Assembly: GCF_000421145.1 (NCBI RefSeq)
Contig: NZ_ATWH01000021.1
Coordinates: forward strand, 1-39,733
Reading direction: 5' to 3'
DNA length: 39,733 nt
Source: Glaciibacter superstes DSM 21135
GTDB taxonomy: Bacteria > Actinomycetota > Actinomycetes > Actinomycetales > Microbacteriaceae
The stretch's first letter is position 1. Every line of letters begins with the position of its first letter. Shown piece by piece: positions 1 through 8,025 of the stretch. The notes beneath the pieces were generated by a model, which worked only from the letters and a program-made list of their open reading frames with translations, was not told the origin of the DNA and did not search any database. The translations under genes and the position numbers were made by a program.

Positions 1-804
1 GATCACGACGATGACGCCGAGCATCTTGCCGATGCGGTTGATCTCGTTCTGCAGCGGAGTGGGCTCTTCGACGGTCGCGTCGAGCATCTCGGCGATCGCC
101 CCCACCTCGGTCGACATCCCGACCCCCGTGATGGCCGCACGCCCGACGCCCTGGGCGACGGAGGTGGCCTTGTAGACCATGTTCACCCGGTCGCCGAGCG
201 GCGCCGGCTCCGTCAGCGTCGCTGGATTCTTGGTGACCGCCTCGCTCTCACCGGTCAGCGATGCCTCCTGGATGCGCAGTGCACTCGCAGTGAGCAGTCG
301 GGCATCCGCACCGACGGCGTCGCCTTCGCCGAGGACGAGCACGTCGCCTCGCACCAACTGGGCGGACGGCACGGTCTTCAGCTCGCCGCTTCGCAAGACG
401 GTTGATGCCGCGGCGGACATCGTGCCGAGCGCGACTACGGCATCTTCGGCCTTCGCCTCCTGTGTGTAGCCAAGAATCCCATTGAGGACGACGATCGCGG
501 CGATCACGATGGCGTCGACGGGCGCACCCTCTGCCCCTTCGACGACCCACGCGACGAGAGAGACAGCGACCGCCGCGAGCAGCAAATAAATCAACGGGTC
601 TTGAAACTGTGCCAGAATCTTCCGCCAGGTCGGCACCGCCGGTGTGCCGCGCAACTCGTTAGGGCCGTCCGCTTCGAGTCTCCGGGCGGCCTCCTCGTCC
701 GACAGGCCGGTCAACGGGACGACACCCACCCGTGCCGCGACGGTCTCGGCGTCGAGAAGGAACGCATCTTCGGCCGGTCTGGTCACGGCGATCTCGTCTG
801 GCAT
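1..804 (-). CDS. Cation-transporting P-type ATPase (P2-like), N-terminal 268 codons, cut by window edge
   Basis: The product would be an integral-membrane ATPase that pumps cations, of the Ca2+-ATPase/PacL (P2) type. Only the N-terminal part is here: a cation-ATPase N-domain (LSDEEAARRLEADGPNEL), the first two membrane helices (about residues 65-108, split by a short loop), and the actuator domain with the LTGES motif. The DKTGT phosphorylation site lies beyond the edge. The ATG at 804 is preceded by a GGAG-type ribosome binding site. It is the last gene of a minus-strand group: USP, flavodoxin, USP, GH65 scrap, ATPase. The sequence is base-identical to the copy at 38930-39733. Ion specificity cannot be judged from this fragment. 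Confidence 0.9.
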   Translation of the reverse strand, partial: MPDEIAVTRPAEDAFLLDAETVAARVGVVPLTGLSDEEAARRLEADGPNELRGTPAVPTWRKILAQFQDPLIYLLLAAVAVSLVAWVVEGAEGAPVDAIVIAAIVVLNGILGYTQEAKAEDAVVALGTMSAAASTVLRSGELKTVPSAQLVRGDVLVLGEGDAVGADARLLTASALRIQEASLTGESEAVTKNPATLTEPAPLGDRVNMVYKATSVAQGVGRAAITGVGMSTEVGAIAEMLDATVEEPTPLQNEINRIGKMLGVIVVI

Positions 805-877
805 CCCATCTCCTTGCTTCCTGGAGTGGCACTTCGGCGCATCAACGACGCAGCAGGAACTCATGCGTGTCCCCGGG
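1..877. repeat. Left arm of an 877-bp perfect terminal inverted repeat
   Basis: Bases 1-877 are the exact reverse complement of 38857-39733 (position p pairs with 39734-p). The first mismatch is at 878 (c against t). A further five bases match and then the sequences diverge. The arm contains the start of a cation P-type ATPase gene, its upstream spacer and the last codons of a GH65-like reading frame. Because both arms are cut at the same base of the gene, the repeat must extend outside the window. Confidence 0.97.
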
Positions 878-901
878 CTTCAGCGGAAACCAGGGGTTCA
901 T
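842..901 (-). pseudogene. Remnant of the GH65 C-terminal tail
   Basis: A 19-codon reading frame ends LKPGDTHEFLLRR-stop, 37 bases before the ATPase start. This resembles the extreme C-terminus of GH65 phosphorylases; the intact GH65 gene in this window ends LSPGETREFAYSNS. A longer remnant of the same tail lies at the equivalent place before the right-hand ATPase copy (38684-38892). I infer that a GH65 gene once preceded the ATPase and that only its 3' end survives here. It is not expected to be functional. Confidence 0.6.
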
Positions 902-925
902 GTGTTGGGGCACCCCATCAGCGAT

Positions 926-1768
926 TCAGTCGGCCCGCACCACCACGACCGGCGACTGCGCATTGATGATCACGGAGTGGCTGACGGAACCGAGCAGCAA
1001 CCGTTTCAACCCGCGGAGGCCGTGGTTGCCCACCACCAGCAGGGCCGCCGTTCGCGATGCGCCGAGCAGCGCCGTGTGAGCTGGCGCTCGCACAACGGTG
1101 CGGCCGAGGTCGAGGTCGGGGTATTGCAGCAGAACCTCCTCGAGTGCGTCGTCGAGCACGTGGGTGTACATCTCCTCAAGGGAACGCAGGTAGTCCGGGG
1201 CCGGCACCGAGGCGCCGGCCCAAGTGGGAGGCGGCTGCCAGGCGCGAATCGCGCGCAATGGCACGCCGAGCCGTACCGCTTCCGCCGCGGCGTAACGCAG
1301 CGCGACGTCGGACGCTGCAGACCCGTCGATCCCGACGACGATGCCCCCGCGCCGGGAACCGTTGGTCACGGGAATGATCGCCACGGGGCCTTGGGCGACG
1401 CCCGCCAGGCGCGCACCGACCGACCAGCCGTACTTGGCGGACCCGCCGTGCCGGCGCCCCGTGCCCACTACGACCAGTGTTGAGGCGTTGGAGCGGCGCG
1501 CCAATTCGTCGACTGGGTCGCCCGTGACGAGCTCCGAGGTCACCTTCCTGTCGGGATGCGCCCTTCGGATCCGCTCGGCCTCATCGATGAGTGCGACCCG
1601 CGCCAGTGCAGCTGGCGAGTTCGCCGCAAACGTCTCCGCGTCGGAGACGTCTTTTCCGGCCACCCGCACGAGCCGCAGAGTTCGCCCGGGGGGCTCGTCG
1701 ATAGCCCAGCTCAGGGCAGCGACCGCCGGTTCTGTACCATCCCAGCCGACCACAGTTGTCTCAATCAC
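926..1768 (-). CDS. Tandem universal stress protein (two USP domains, 280 aa)
   Basis: This is a cytoplasmic UspA-superfamily protein, typically induced in dormancy and nutrient or oxygen stress. Domain 1 spans about residues 1-132 (starts TTVVGWDG). Domain 2 spans about 140-278 (starts GIVVGIDGSAASDVAL). Domain 2 ends with a canonical ATP-binding motif, G-2x-G-9x-G(S), in GNHGLRGLKRLLLGS. The domain-1 motif is degenerate, so only one site probably binds ATP. The start is GTG at 1768, preceded by GGAG seven bases upstream. It is the third gene of a minus-strand operon, 38 bases after the flavodoxin stop. The USP fragment at 12835-13017 is closely related to its C-terminus. Confidence 0.93.
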   Translation of the reverse strand: MIETTVVGWDGTEPAVAALSWAIDEPPGRTLRLVRVAGKDVSDAETFAANSPAALARVALIDEAERIRRAHPDRKVTSELVTGDPVDELARRSNASTLVVVGTGRRHGGSAKYGWSVGARLAGVAQGPVAIIPVTNGSRRGGIVVGIDGSAASDVALRYAAAEAVRLGVPLRAIRAWQPPPTWAGASVPAPDYLRSLEEMYTHVLDDALEEVLLQYPDLDLGRTVVRAPAHTALLGASRTAALLVVGNHGLRGLKRLLLGSVSHSVIINAQSPVVVVRAD

Positions 1769-1806
1769 GTCTATACTCCATCTTCGGTTCGTCGTCAGTT
1801 ACTGCC

Positions 1807-2358
1807 TCAGTGGCTGCGGGCAGACGTTTCCAGTGACGCAACAATCTGCTGCCCCCACGCCTGGGCCCGGTCGTGCTCGCCGGATTCGAGCGGACCGTCT
1901 TTGGACACGAGAAAGCTCTCGGCGGGAACGACCTCGGTGTAGCCGTGCTTTCCCAGCGCTTTGTGGATGGCGTTCGACGCCGCGCCGCTCAGGATGCGCG
2001 GGAAATCCGCGCGGGTGTCGAACGCCGCACCACGCGCGCCGGTCGACTCCGCCAGCGACTCAAGCCACTCGCGCACGCCCGTGCCCGGCGCCTCCGGCTC
2101 CAGGGTGAGGGTGCGTTCGGGATCGTCTGCCCATTTCACCGCCTCGGCCCGGGATTCCGGGCGGCTCATGCCGTGAACGTGGGTGGGTCCGCCGACGATC
2201 AGCAGGTCGGCGCCCGCGGCAATGGTTTCGCTCGCCTGGTTGACATTGATCACGGTGACGGTGGCAATGGATGCAGCGGAGAGTAGCCCGGCGGCGATGG
2301 CTTGCGCCACCTCGCGGGTCGCCCCGAACATCGACTCATAAACGATGACGGCTTTCAT
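1807..2358 (-). CDS. Flavodoxin-domain protein (183 aa)
   Basis: This is a small FMN-binding electron-transfer protein or flavodoxin-like oxidoreductase. The N-terminus MKAVIVYESMFGATREVA is the flavodoxin phosphate-binding loop (S/T-x-T/F-G-x-T type). A second FMN-contact loop follows at LLIVGGPTHVHGMSRP. Its ATG overlaps the TGA of the upstream USP gene (ATGA), which indicates translational coupling. Flavodoxin-like genes next to universal stress protein genes recur in actinobacterial dormancy clusters. The redox partner is unknown. No membrane segment or signal peptide is visible. Confidence 0.88.
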   Translation of the reverse strand: MKAVIVYESMFGATREVAQAIAAGLLSAASIATVTVINVNQASETIAAGADLLIVGGPTHVHGMSRPESRAEAVKWADDPERTLTLEPEAPGTGVREWLESLAESTGARGAAFDTRADFPRILSGAASNAIHKALGKHGYTEVVPAESFLVSKDGPLESGEHDRAQAWGQQIVASLETSARSH

Positions 2359-3245
2359 TTTGCTGCCCTCTCAGGAATGCGCTCAGGAACGGTGTCGCGA
2401 GGCGCACCCGCCGCGTGCACGACGACGGTGGGGGCGGCGAGGTTGATCAGTACGTCATGCGCCACCGACCCCAGGGCGGTTGGCGCCGTCTCACGGCGGG
2501 AGCTGCCGATCACCAGCAGCGTCGCCGATGCTGCGGCGGCGACCAGTGTCTCCGCCGCAGACCGGTTGGTCTGCCTGGTCCGGATGGTGAGATCGCCATA
2601 CGCTGCCCTGGCCTGTCTCCGCGCATCGAGAAGCACGCTCTCGATGCGGGACTTGACGAGGGCGGTGTGTCGCCGGCGGGCTTCGCTAGTCTCGATTTCG
2701 GCCGGGTCTGGGTTGGCCCAAGCGCCGACGAGGATCAGCTCCTCGCCAAGACGGTGGGCTTCGTCGGCTCCGAAAGCGATTGCCTCCCGGGATGCCGCCG
2801 ACTCGTTCACGCCGACGACGACGCCCCGACGTGTCCGTGCGGGAGATTCAGGGATGATCGCGACCGGTACAGGGGACCCGCCAGCCAGCTGCAGGCTGCG
2901 CGAGCCGAACACCCGACCGCGCACGAAACCGGTCTTGTGGGTGCCGACGACAACGAGGTCCGCGTCTTCGGCGACGGCGATCAGCTCCGACATCGGGTTG
3001 CCGTCTCGAAGGGTCGTGGTCACGGTCACACGCGGGTCGATGGACCGGGCAAACGCCGCTTCGGCGGCCACAAGCGCCTCAGCTTCGACTCGCACCTCGT
3101 CGAGCAGCCGGTAGCTCACGACGCCCCATTCGTCGTCGACAACATGGGCCACTATGACGTCCTCGCCCGTGGCGGCGGCGCGTTGGATGCTCCACTTCAC
3201 GGCCGCCCGGCTGGGCGTCGAACCGTCAACCCCGACGAGGATCAT
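2355..3245 (-). CDS. Tandem universal stress protein (296 aa), first gene of the operon
   Basis: Two USP domains: residues 1 to about 145 (starts MILVGVDGSTPSRAAVKW) and about 150-285 (VVVGVNESAASREAIAFG). Both C-terminal nucleotide motifs are degenerate. Domain 1 has GTHKTGFVRGRVFGS and domain 2 has GSSRRETAPTALGS, each lacking the second glycine of G-2x-G-9x-G(S/T), so ATP binding may be weak or lost. The gene starts at the divergent control region shared with the DevS-like kinase, where a DevR-box-like site lies at 3309-3322. Its stop overlaps the flavodoxin start. The product is presumably cytoplasmic and part of the hypoxia response. Confidence 0.92.
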   Translation of the reverse strand: MILVGVDGSTPSRAAVKWSIQRAAATGEDVIVAHVVDDEWGVVSYRLLDEVRVEAEALVAAEAAFARSIDPRVTVTTTLRDGNPMSELIAVAEDADLVVVGTHKTGFVRGRVFGSRSLQLAGGSPVPVAIIPESPARTRRGVVVGVNESAASREAIAFGADEAHRLGEELILVGAWANPDPAEIETSEARRRHTALVKSRIESVLLDARRQARAAYGDLTIRTRQTNRSAAETLVAAAASATLLVIGSSRRETAPTALGSVAHDVLINLAAPTVVVHAAGAPRDTVPERIPERAAK

Positions 3246-3308
3246 CTGCGCTCCAAACTCGACTCATGTGTTGTACTCCAGCCTTCGCCATGAGGATCGT
3301 GCGCGACA

Positions 3309-3322
3309 GGGCCATAGGTCCC
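3309..3322. promoter_or_regulatory. DevR-box-like operator between the USP operon and devS-devR
   Basis: GGGCC-ATAG-GTCCC fits the DosR/DevR layout GGGAC-N4-GTCCC with one substitution in one half. It is 64-77 bases upstream of the minus-strand USP start and 121-134 bases upstream of the kinase ATG. It could serve either gene or give autoregulation. DevR-like binding is inferred from the motif and from the regulator encoded beside it. Confidence 0.6.
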
Positions 3323-3442
3323 AACCGGGCCGAGGGTGACAGCGGCACGGAAACCCGCGAGAATACGGATGAGACTGGGAGCGTCGCAGTACTTCGGAAG
3401 CGACAGTCGGGGCAGTGCCGGGCAACGAGTGGAGGGAGAGCC

Positions 3443-5161
3443 ATGACCGAGGACTTCCTCACCTTCCCCGACGGGCCTCGGGTGGAGCTCGACCGGGTAA
3501 TCGGAGAGCTCGTCGAGCAGGCCAGGGAGGTGCTCACCACGCAGGGCCGCCTGAGGGCGCTTCTTCGCGCGAACCAGGCCGTGGCGCTGCAGCTGGACCT
3601 GCCCGTGGTGCTTCGGCGTATCGTCGAGGTCGCCGTCGAACTGGTCGGCGCCCGGTATGGCGCTCTCGGCGTGATTTCACCGCACGGCGGCCTTGACGAG
3701 TTCATCCACGTCGGTATGCCGGCAGACGCCGTCGATCACATCGGCCACCTGCCCGAGGGCCGGGGCCTGCTCGGCGCGTTGATCGACGACCCCCGGCCGA
3801 TCCGGCTCGACCAGATTTCGGATGACGCCCGGTCCGTCGGGTTTCCAGCCGGGCATCCGCCGATGGACAGTTTCCTCGGGGTGCCGGTGCGCGTGCGCGA
3901 CACGGTTTACGGCAATCTCTACCTCTCGCACGGCGTCGGCGGGCACTTCACTGCGGAGGATGAGCAGCTGATCGGGTCTTTGGCCGCCACCGCCGGGTTC
4001 GCAATCGACAATGCCCGGCTGTTCGCTCAGACCAGGCGCCAGGAGGCGTGGTCTGCGGCATCCGCTGAGATCACCGCCGCGCTGCTGGAAACCAGCCAGA
4101 CCGAGGCGCTGGCGATGCTCGCCGACGCGATACTGCGTCTGTCCGATGCTGATCTGGTGGCCGTGATGTTCCCGACGGATGACCCGGCGCAGCTCGTGGT
4201 CCAGATCGCACGCGGTGTGGCCGAGGAGGCTCTCCCCGGCGCCCGGCTCCCGGCGGCGGGCTCCATCGCCGGCGGCGTCCTCGAGGGCCGCCAGCCCCGC
4301 CTCCTCGACGACGCGGGCGAGTCATTCGCCCTGCACGAGATCGTCGCCCTCGGCCCCATGATGGCCGTGCCGGTGATCGATTCCGGCCGCGTACAGGCCG
4401 TGATCGTGATCGGCCGGCTCGCCGAAAGGGTGCGATTCCTGCCGAGCGACCTCGAAATGGCGGCGGACTTCGCGGCGCAGGGAAGCATCGCGATGGAGCT
4501 GGCCCGGGGGCGGGCCGATCGCACTCGGATGGTCCTGCTCGAAGACCGCGGGCGGATCGCCCGTGACCTGCACGACCACGTGATCCAGCAGCTGTTCGCC
4601 ACCGGTCTCGACCTCCAGAGCGTAGCCGGGGCGGTCCCCGCATCCGCGTCTGAACGGATCACGCAAGCCGTGGCCGGCCTCGACACCGCCATCGCGCAGA
4701 TCCGCACGGCGGTGTTTGCGCTGTCGACGGCGGGCCAGGGTTCCCGCCCGACGCTGCGCCACCGCGTGATCGGCGTCGTGAACGAATTCGAGTCGGGTCT
4801 CCTCAGACCGCCGACGGTGCGTTTCTCGGGCGCCGTGGACCTGATGGTCACCGCCGACTTGGCCGACGATGTCATCGCGGTCACCCGGGAGGCCCTGGCC
4901 AATGTCGTCAAGCACGCGGCGGCCGAGCACGCCTCGGTTGCGATTACGACGGCCGACGGAGGCGTCACGGTCACCGTCACCGACGACGGCCGCGGGCCAG
5001 GGTCGCCCGGTCATCGCAGCGGATTGGCCAATCTCGAGGAACGCGCCCGGCGTCGCGGGGGCAGTTTCACGTTCGACTCCGCTGCGGGGGACACCCGTCT
5101 GACCTGGCAGGCGCCGTTCGCAGCGGACGCCGCCTCCGGCGACGAAAGGCCGGCGCCATGA
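3443..5161 (+). CDS. devS: DevS/DosT-like two-GAF heme sensor histidine kinase (572 aa)
   Basis: This is a soluble sensor kinase close in length and layout to mycobacterial DevS (578 aa). GAF-A covers about residues 45-195, GAF-B about 215-355, HisKA_3 about 365-430, and the HATPase domain about 455-560. The proximal heme ligand of DevS (H149) aligns with H138 in GHPPM. The distal tyrosine (Y171) aligns with Y160 in GNLYLS, with the same 22-residue spacing. The phospho-acceptor is H377 in RDLHDHVIQQL. The ATP site shows an N box (EALANVVKHA), DDGRGPG and GLANLEERA. The ATG at 3443 has GGAGGG seven bases upstream; longer upstream starts have no such site. It overlaps devR by ATGA. O2/NO/CO sensing is inferred from these residues. 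Confidence 0.93.
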   Translation: MTEDFLTFPDGPRVELDRVIGELVEQAREVLTTQGRLRALLRANQAVALQLDLPVVLRRIVEVAVELVGARYGALGVISPHGGLDEFIHVGMPADAVDHIGHLPEGRGLLGALIDDPRPIRLDQISDDARSVGFPAGHPPMDSFLGVPVRVRDTVYGNLYLSHGVGGHFTAEDEQLIGSLAATAGFAIDNARLFAQTRRQEAWSAASAEITAALLETSQTEALAMLADAILRLSDADLVAVMFPTDDPAQLVVQIARGVAEEALPGARLPAAGSIAGGVLEGRQPRLLDDAGESFALHEIVALGPMMAVPVIDSGRVQAVIVIGRLAERVRFLPSDLEMAADFAAQGSIAMELARGRADRTRMVLLEDRGRIARDLHDHVIQQLFATGLDLQSVAGAVPASASERITQAVAGLDTAIAQIRTAVFALSTAGQGSRPTLRHRVIGVVNEFESGLLRPPTVRFSGAVDLMVTADLADDVIAVTREALANVVKHAAAEHASVAITTADGGVTVTVTDDGRGPGSPGHRSGLANLEERARRRGGSFTFDSAAGDTRLTWQAPFAADAASGDERPAP

Positions 5162-5790
5162 TCCGGGTATTCCTGCTCGACGACCACGAAGTAGTGCGCC
5201 GCGGGGTCGCGAACCTGCTCGACGCCGAACCGGACATCGAGGTGGTGGGGGAGGCGAGCACTGCCGCACAAGCGCGCGGTCGCATCGACGCCACGCGGCC
5301 GGACATCGCGATTCTCGACGTGCGCCTCCCCGACGGCAGCGGCATCGATGTCTGCCGGGACCTGCACTCGAAGGATTCGCCGGTGCGCTGCATCATGCTC
5401 ACCGGCTACGACGACGAGGACGCCGTATACGCCGCGGTCATTGCTGGGGCCGCCGGCTACGTGGTGAAGGACATCCAGGGCGGCAAACTCGTTGATTCGG
5501 TGCGTGCCGTCGCCGCGGGACGCACCCTCCTCGACCCGCGTCTGGCCCGACGCGCCGTGGACAGCCTCCGGAGTGGCGCCGACGGCGATTCGCGGCTGGA
5601 CTCGCTCAGCGTCCGGGAGCGCCAGGTGCTTGCCCTGGTTGCCGACGGCCTCACCAACCGCCAGATCGGCGAGGAACTGGCGCTCGCCGAGAAGACAGTC
5701 AAGAACTATATGTCCAGCTTGCTGGCCAAGCTCGGCCTGCAGCGGCGCACGCAAGCTGCGATCGTGCAGCTGGAGTCGCGGCATCCGTAA
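5158..5790 (+). CDS. devR: DevR/DosR-like NarL-family response regulator (210 aa)
   Basis: This is a transcriptional activator made of an N-terminal receiver (about 1-120) and a C-terminal LuxR-type HTH (about 147-205). Key residues fall on the same numbers as in M. tuberculosis DosR: acidic pocket D8 and D9, phospho-acceptor D54, T82, K104, and recognition-helix K179, K182 and N183 in LAEKTVKNY. This numbering identity supports orthology and recognition of DevR-box operators, many of which occur in this window. Its ATG overlaps the kinase stop, so the pair is co-translated. It ends 41 bases before the convergent BON gene, and no clear terminator is seen there. Confidence 0.95.
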   Translation: MIRVFLLDDHEVVRRGVANLLDAEPDIEVVGEASTAAQARGRIDATRPDIAILDVRLPDGSGIDVCRDLHSKDSPVRCIMLTGYDDEDAVYAAVIAGAAGYVVKDIQGGKLVDSVRAVAAGRTLLDPRLARRAVDSLRSGADGDSRLDSLSVRERQVLALVADGLTNRQIGEELALAEKTVKNYMSSLLAKLGLQRRTQAAIVQLESRHP

Positions 5791-5830
5791 CCGGGTGTGA
5801 GCCAACCGGAGTGCGAGTGGGCCGGGCCTG

Positions 5831-6067
5831 TCAGGCACGATCGGTCAGTTCATCCACGACGGCGTCGACCCCGGCTACGCGCATGGCTGCCATGCTCGCT
5901 GCGACTCGCTCGGCGAGGCCGCTTATCATGCCGGTGAGTGTGACAACACCGCGGTCAGCACGCACGCGGATGCCGGTCGCGTCGACGGCTTCGTCCCAGG
6001 CGAGCGCGACCAGCACCGCGGCCCGTGTGTGTCGGTCGGGGCTGGATTCCGGCACGGAGTCGGTCAT
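5831..6067 (-). CDS. Single-domain BON protein (78 aa)
   Basis: This small protein has one BON domain. The features are the pattern V-x-V-x-x-G-V-V-T-L-T-G (VRADRGVVTLTGMISG) followed by an amphipathic helix and VAGVDAVVDEL. There is no signal peptide, so it is probably cytoplasmic. BON domains are thought to bind lipids or surfaces, and BON proteins occur in actinobacterial stress regulons. It lies 57 bases downstream of a USP gene on the same strand and is probably co-transcribed with it. A larger three-BON relative lies at 27397-28068. Confidence 0.85.
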   Translation of the reverse strand: MTDSVPESSPDRHTRAAVLVALAWDEAVDATGIRVRADRGVVTLTGMISGLAERVAASMAAMRVAGVDAVVDELTDRA

Positions 6068-6124
6068 GACCCGGCCCCCTGTCGCTCGTGCCGGCTGGCC
6101 GGGGCGACGATCAGCAGGATACGT

Positions 6125-6661
6125 TCAGTCGGCGAGCGCATGGTCTGCGGGGTCCTTCCCCGGGTGCACGATCAGTACCGGGCAGTGGGCGTGTGCCGCG
6201 CAGGCCGCGCTGACCGAGCCGAGTAGGAGGCCGACGAAACCGCCGTGCCCGCGGGAACCCAGCACCAGCATCTGTGCGTCAGCGCTGGCCTCGATGAGCA
6301 CCTGCGCCGGTCGTCCCTGCCGGGTCGATGAGCGGTACCAGTCCGGGTCACTGTCGCCGAAAACGGATGTCGCGGCCTGGTCGAGCACGTCCCTGGCGTC
6401 TTTCTCCGGTGACCTGTCCGATGGTGCATAATAGAAATCGTACATCGACGTCGAATAGGACCAAGCCGCGATTGCCTCGACGGGCAAGCGCAGGGCCTCG
6501 CCCAGTCGTGCGGCCTGCGCGAGTGCCCGGAACGAGGTATCCGAGCCGTCGATTCCGACAATGATGCCGGGCTCCGTGATGTCAGACTTGTTGTTTTCGA
6601 GGTCGTTGTTCGCGGAGTCGTTGTTCGTGGAGTCGCTCGTGGCATTCGGGGTGTCAGTCAT
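6125..6661 (-). CDS. Universal stress protein with Asn/Asp/Ser-rich N-terminal extension (178 aa)
   Basis: This has a single USP domain (about residues 32-170) with an intact nucleotide motif, GSRGHGGFVGLLLGS (G-2x-G-9x-GS). It is preceded by about 30 low-complexity residues rich in N, D, S and T, encoded by near-repeats of gagtcgttgttcg-like sequence. There is no good ribosome binding site before the ATG at 6661. A DevR-box-like site is centred exactly 42.5 bases upstream of the A of the ATG, with a -10-like CATACT between, so the mRNA is probably leaderless. A BON gene follows in the same direction. Confidence 0.93.
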   Translation of the reverse strand: MTDTPNATSDSTNNDSANNDLENNKSDITEPGIIVGIDGSDTSFRALAQAARLGEALRLPVEAIAAWSYSTSMYDFYYAPSDRSPEKDARDVLDQAATSVFGDSDPDWYRSSTRQGRPAQVLIEASADAQMLVLGSRGHGGFVGLLLGSVSAACAAHAHCPVLIVHPGKDPADHALAD

Positions 6662-6667
6662 GGCATC

Positions 6668-6673
6668 AGTATG
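6668..6673 (-). promoter_or_regulatory. -10-like element of the USP promoter
   Basis: On the minus strand this reads CATACT (near TANNNT). It ends six bases before the ATG at 6661. With the DevR box centred at 6703.5 this gives a class-II activated, leaderless promoter geometry. Confidence 0.45.
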
Positions 6674-6696
6674 CAGTGCGGCGTGTCGCCGGACTA

Positions 6697-6710
6697 GGGC
6701 CGAAAGTCAC
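6697..6710. promoter_or_regulatory. DevR-box-like operator upstream of the USP gene
   Basis: GGGCC-GAAA-GTCAC has the same layout as the perfect sites at 31223 and 33062, with one further mismatch. Its centre is 42.5 bases from the A of the USP start codon at 6661. That is the expected -42.5 position if transcription starts at the ATG. Confidence 0.6.
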
Positions 6711-6759
6711 GAGCACATCCAGCGACCCAACTCAGACCAGACACATCGCCGAGAAGCGA

Positions 6760-6773
6760 TGGACTATAGGCCC
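6760..6773. promoter_or_regulatory. DevR-box-like operator upstream of the alcohol dehydrogenase
   Basis: TGGAC-TATA-GGCCC is one mismatch from GGGAC-N4-GGCCC. Its centre at 6766.5 predicts a start near 6809 for plus-strand transcription. A TAACGT (-10 type TANNNT) lies at 6798-6803 in the right place. It is 63 bases, about six helical turns, from the box at 6697 and may also help the divergent USP gene. Confidence 0.55.
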
Positions 6774-6797
6774 TATCGGTGGCAGGTGAGCCCGTCA

Positions 6798-6803
6798 TAA
6801 CGT
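6798..6803 (+). promoter_or_regulatory. -10-like element for the alcohol dehydrogenase
   Basis: TAACGT matches the actinobacterial TANNNT pattern. It is placed 25-30 bases downstream of the DevR-box-like site at 6760-6773. The predicted 5' leader to the ATG at 6865 would be about 55 bases. Confidence 0.4.
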
Positions 6804-6864
6804 GGCCGGTGACAGCGCGACGAGATCGCGATAGGCCGCTGCAGTAGGAAGAAATGGGCCCACA

Positions 6865-7923
6865 ATGAAGGCACTCGTTTACGGCGGACCCGGCGTGAAG
6901 TCCTGGACGGATGTCCCCGATCCCGTGATCGTCAATCCAACGGATGCCATCGTGCAGGTCGACACCACCACCATTTGCGGCACCGACCTGCACATTCTGG
7001 GAGGCGACGTGCCCGCGGTTCAGGTCGGCCGGATTCTCGGCCATGAGGGCGTCGGAACTATCACTGAGGTGGGCGCCTCGGTGACGAACTTCACCGTCGG
7101 GGACCGGGTGATCATCTCCTGCATCAAATCGTGCGGGCACTGCACCAACTGCACGGCCGGGCTGTTTTCACACTGTCTCGGCGACGAGGGGCAGTCCGGC
7201 ATCGGCTGGATCTTCGGACACCTCATCGACGGAACCCAGGCCGATTACGTCCGGGTGCCCTACGCGGACAACAGCCTGCACAAGCTGCCGGACGGTGTGT
7301 CCGACGCCGAAGCCGTCATGCTGTCGGACATCCTTCCGACGGGCTTCGAAATCGGCGTGCAGTACGGGCAGGTCAAGCCCGGCGACGTCGTCGCCGTCAT
7401 CGGCGCGGGGCCGGTCGGCCTGGCCGCGATGGCGACCGTCGGCCTCTACGGCGCCGCTACCGTCATCGCGATCGACCTCGACCAGAACCGGCTCGAACAG
7501 GCCCGGGAATTCGGAGCCACCGACACGGTGCTCTCCGGAGCCGCGGACTGGAAGGAGCGGGTGCTCGCCCTCACTGACGGTTCGGGAGTGGATGTGGCGA
7601 TCGAGGCGGTGGGGATCCCGCAGACCTTCACCATGGCCACCGAGATCGTGCGGCCCGGCGGGCACGTCGCCAACGTCGGCGTGCACGGCAAGCCAGTGGA
7701 ACTGCACCTGGAGACGCTCTGGATCCAGAACATCAACATCAGCATGGGGCTGGTCAATGCAAACACCACCCCGATGCTGCTGAAGCTCGTGGCGCAGAAG
7801 AAAATTCCGGCCGACAAGCTCGCCACCCATCACTTCACCTTCGACCAGATGCTCGACGCCTACGACACCTTCGGCCGGGCTGCCGAGACCAAGGCGCTCA
7901 AGGTTGTGATTACTCGCAGCTAG
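6865..7923 (+). CDS. Zinc-dependent medium-chain alcohol dehydrogenase (352 aa)
   Basis: This is a cytoplasmic MDR-family dehydrogenase that interconverts alcohols and aldehydes or ketones with NAD(P). Catalytic zinc ligands are visible at C38 and H60-E61 (GHEGVG). The structural zinc site is C90-x2-C93-x2-C96-x7-C104. The Rossmann loop is VAVIGAGPVGLAAM, followed by an acidic residue at the end of the next strand (IAIDLDQNR), which favours NAD. It is full length. GGAAGAAA precedes the ATG. A DevR-box-like operator and a -10 element lie upstream, so induction in hypoxia, for example for fermentative NADH reoxidation, is plausible. Substrate unknown. Confidence 0.93.
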   Translation: MKALVYGGPGVKSWTDVPDPVIVNPTDAIVQVDTTTICGTDLHILGGDVPAVQVGRILGHEGVGTITEVGASVTNFTVGDRVIISCIKSCGHCTNCTAGLFSHCLGDEGQSGIGWIFGHLIDGTQADYVRVPYADNSLHKLPDGVSDAEAVMLSDILPTGFEIGVQYGQVKPGDVVAVIGAGPVGLAAMATVGLYGAATVIAIDLDQNRLEQAREFGATDTVLSGAADWKERVLALTDGSGVDVAIEAVGIPQTFTMATEIVRPGGHVANVGVHGKPVELHLETLWIQNINISMGLVNANTTPMLLKLVAQKKIPADKLATHHFTFDQMLDAYDTFGRAAETKALKVVITRS

Positions 7924-8025
7924 TCCGCATCCGTGATGCGGGTGTGAGGGCGCATAATCAGGACTGACCACGGGTCACGGGCGGCATTCGCCACTCCTGT
8001 CGCGTGAACGGTGGAGGTACAGCGC

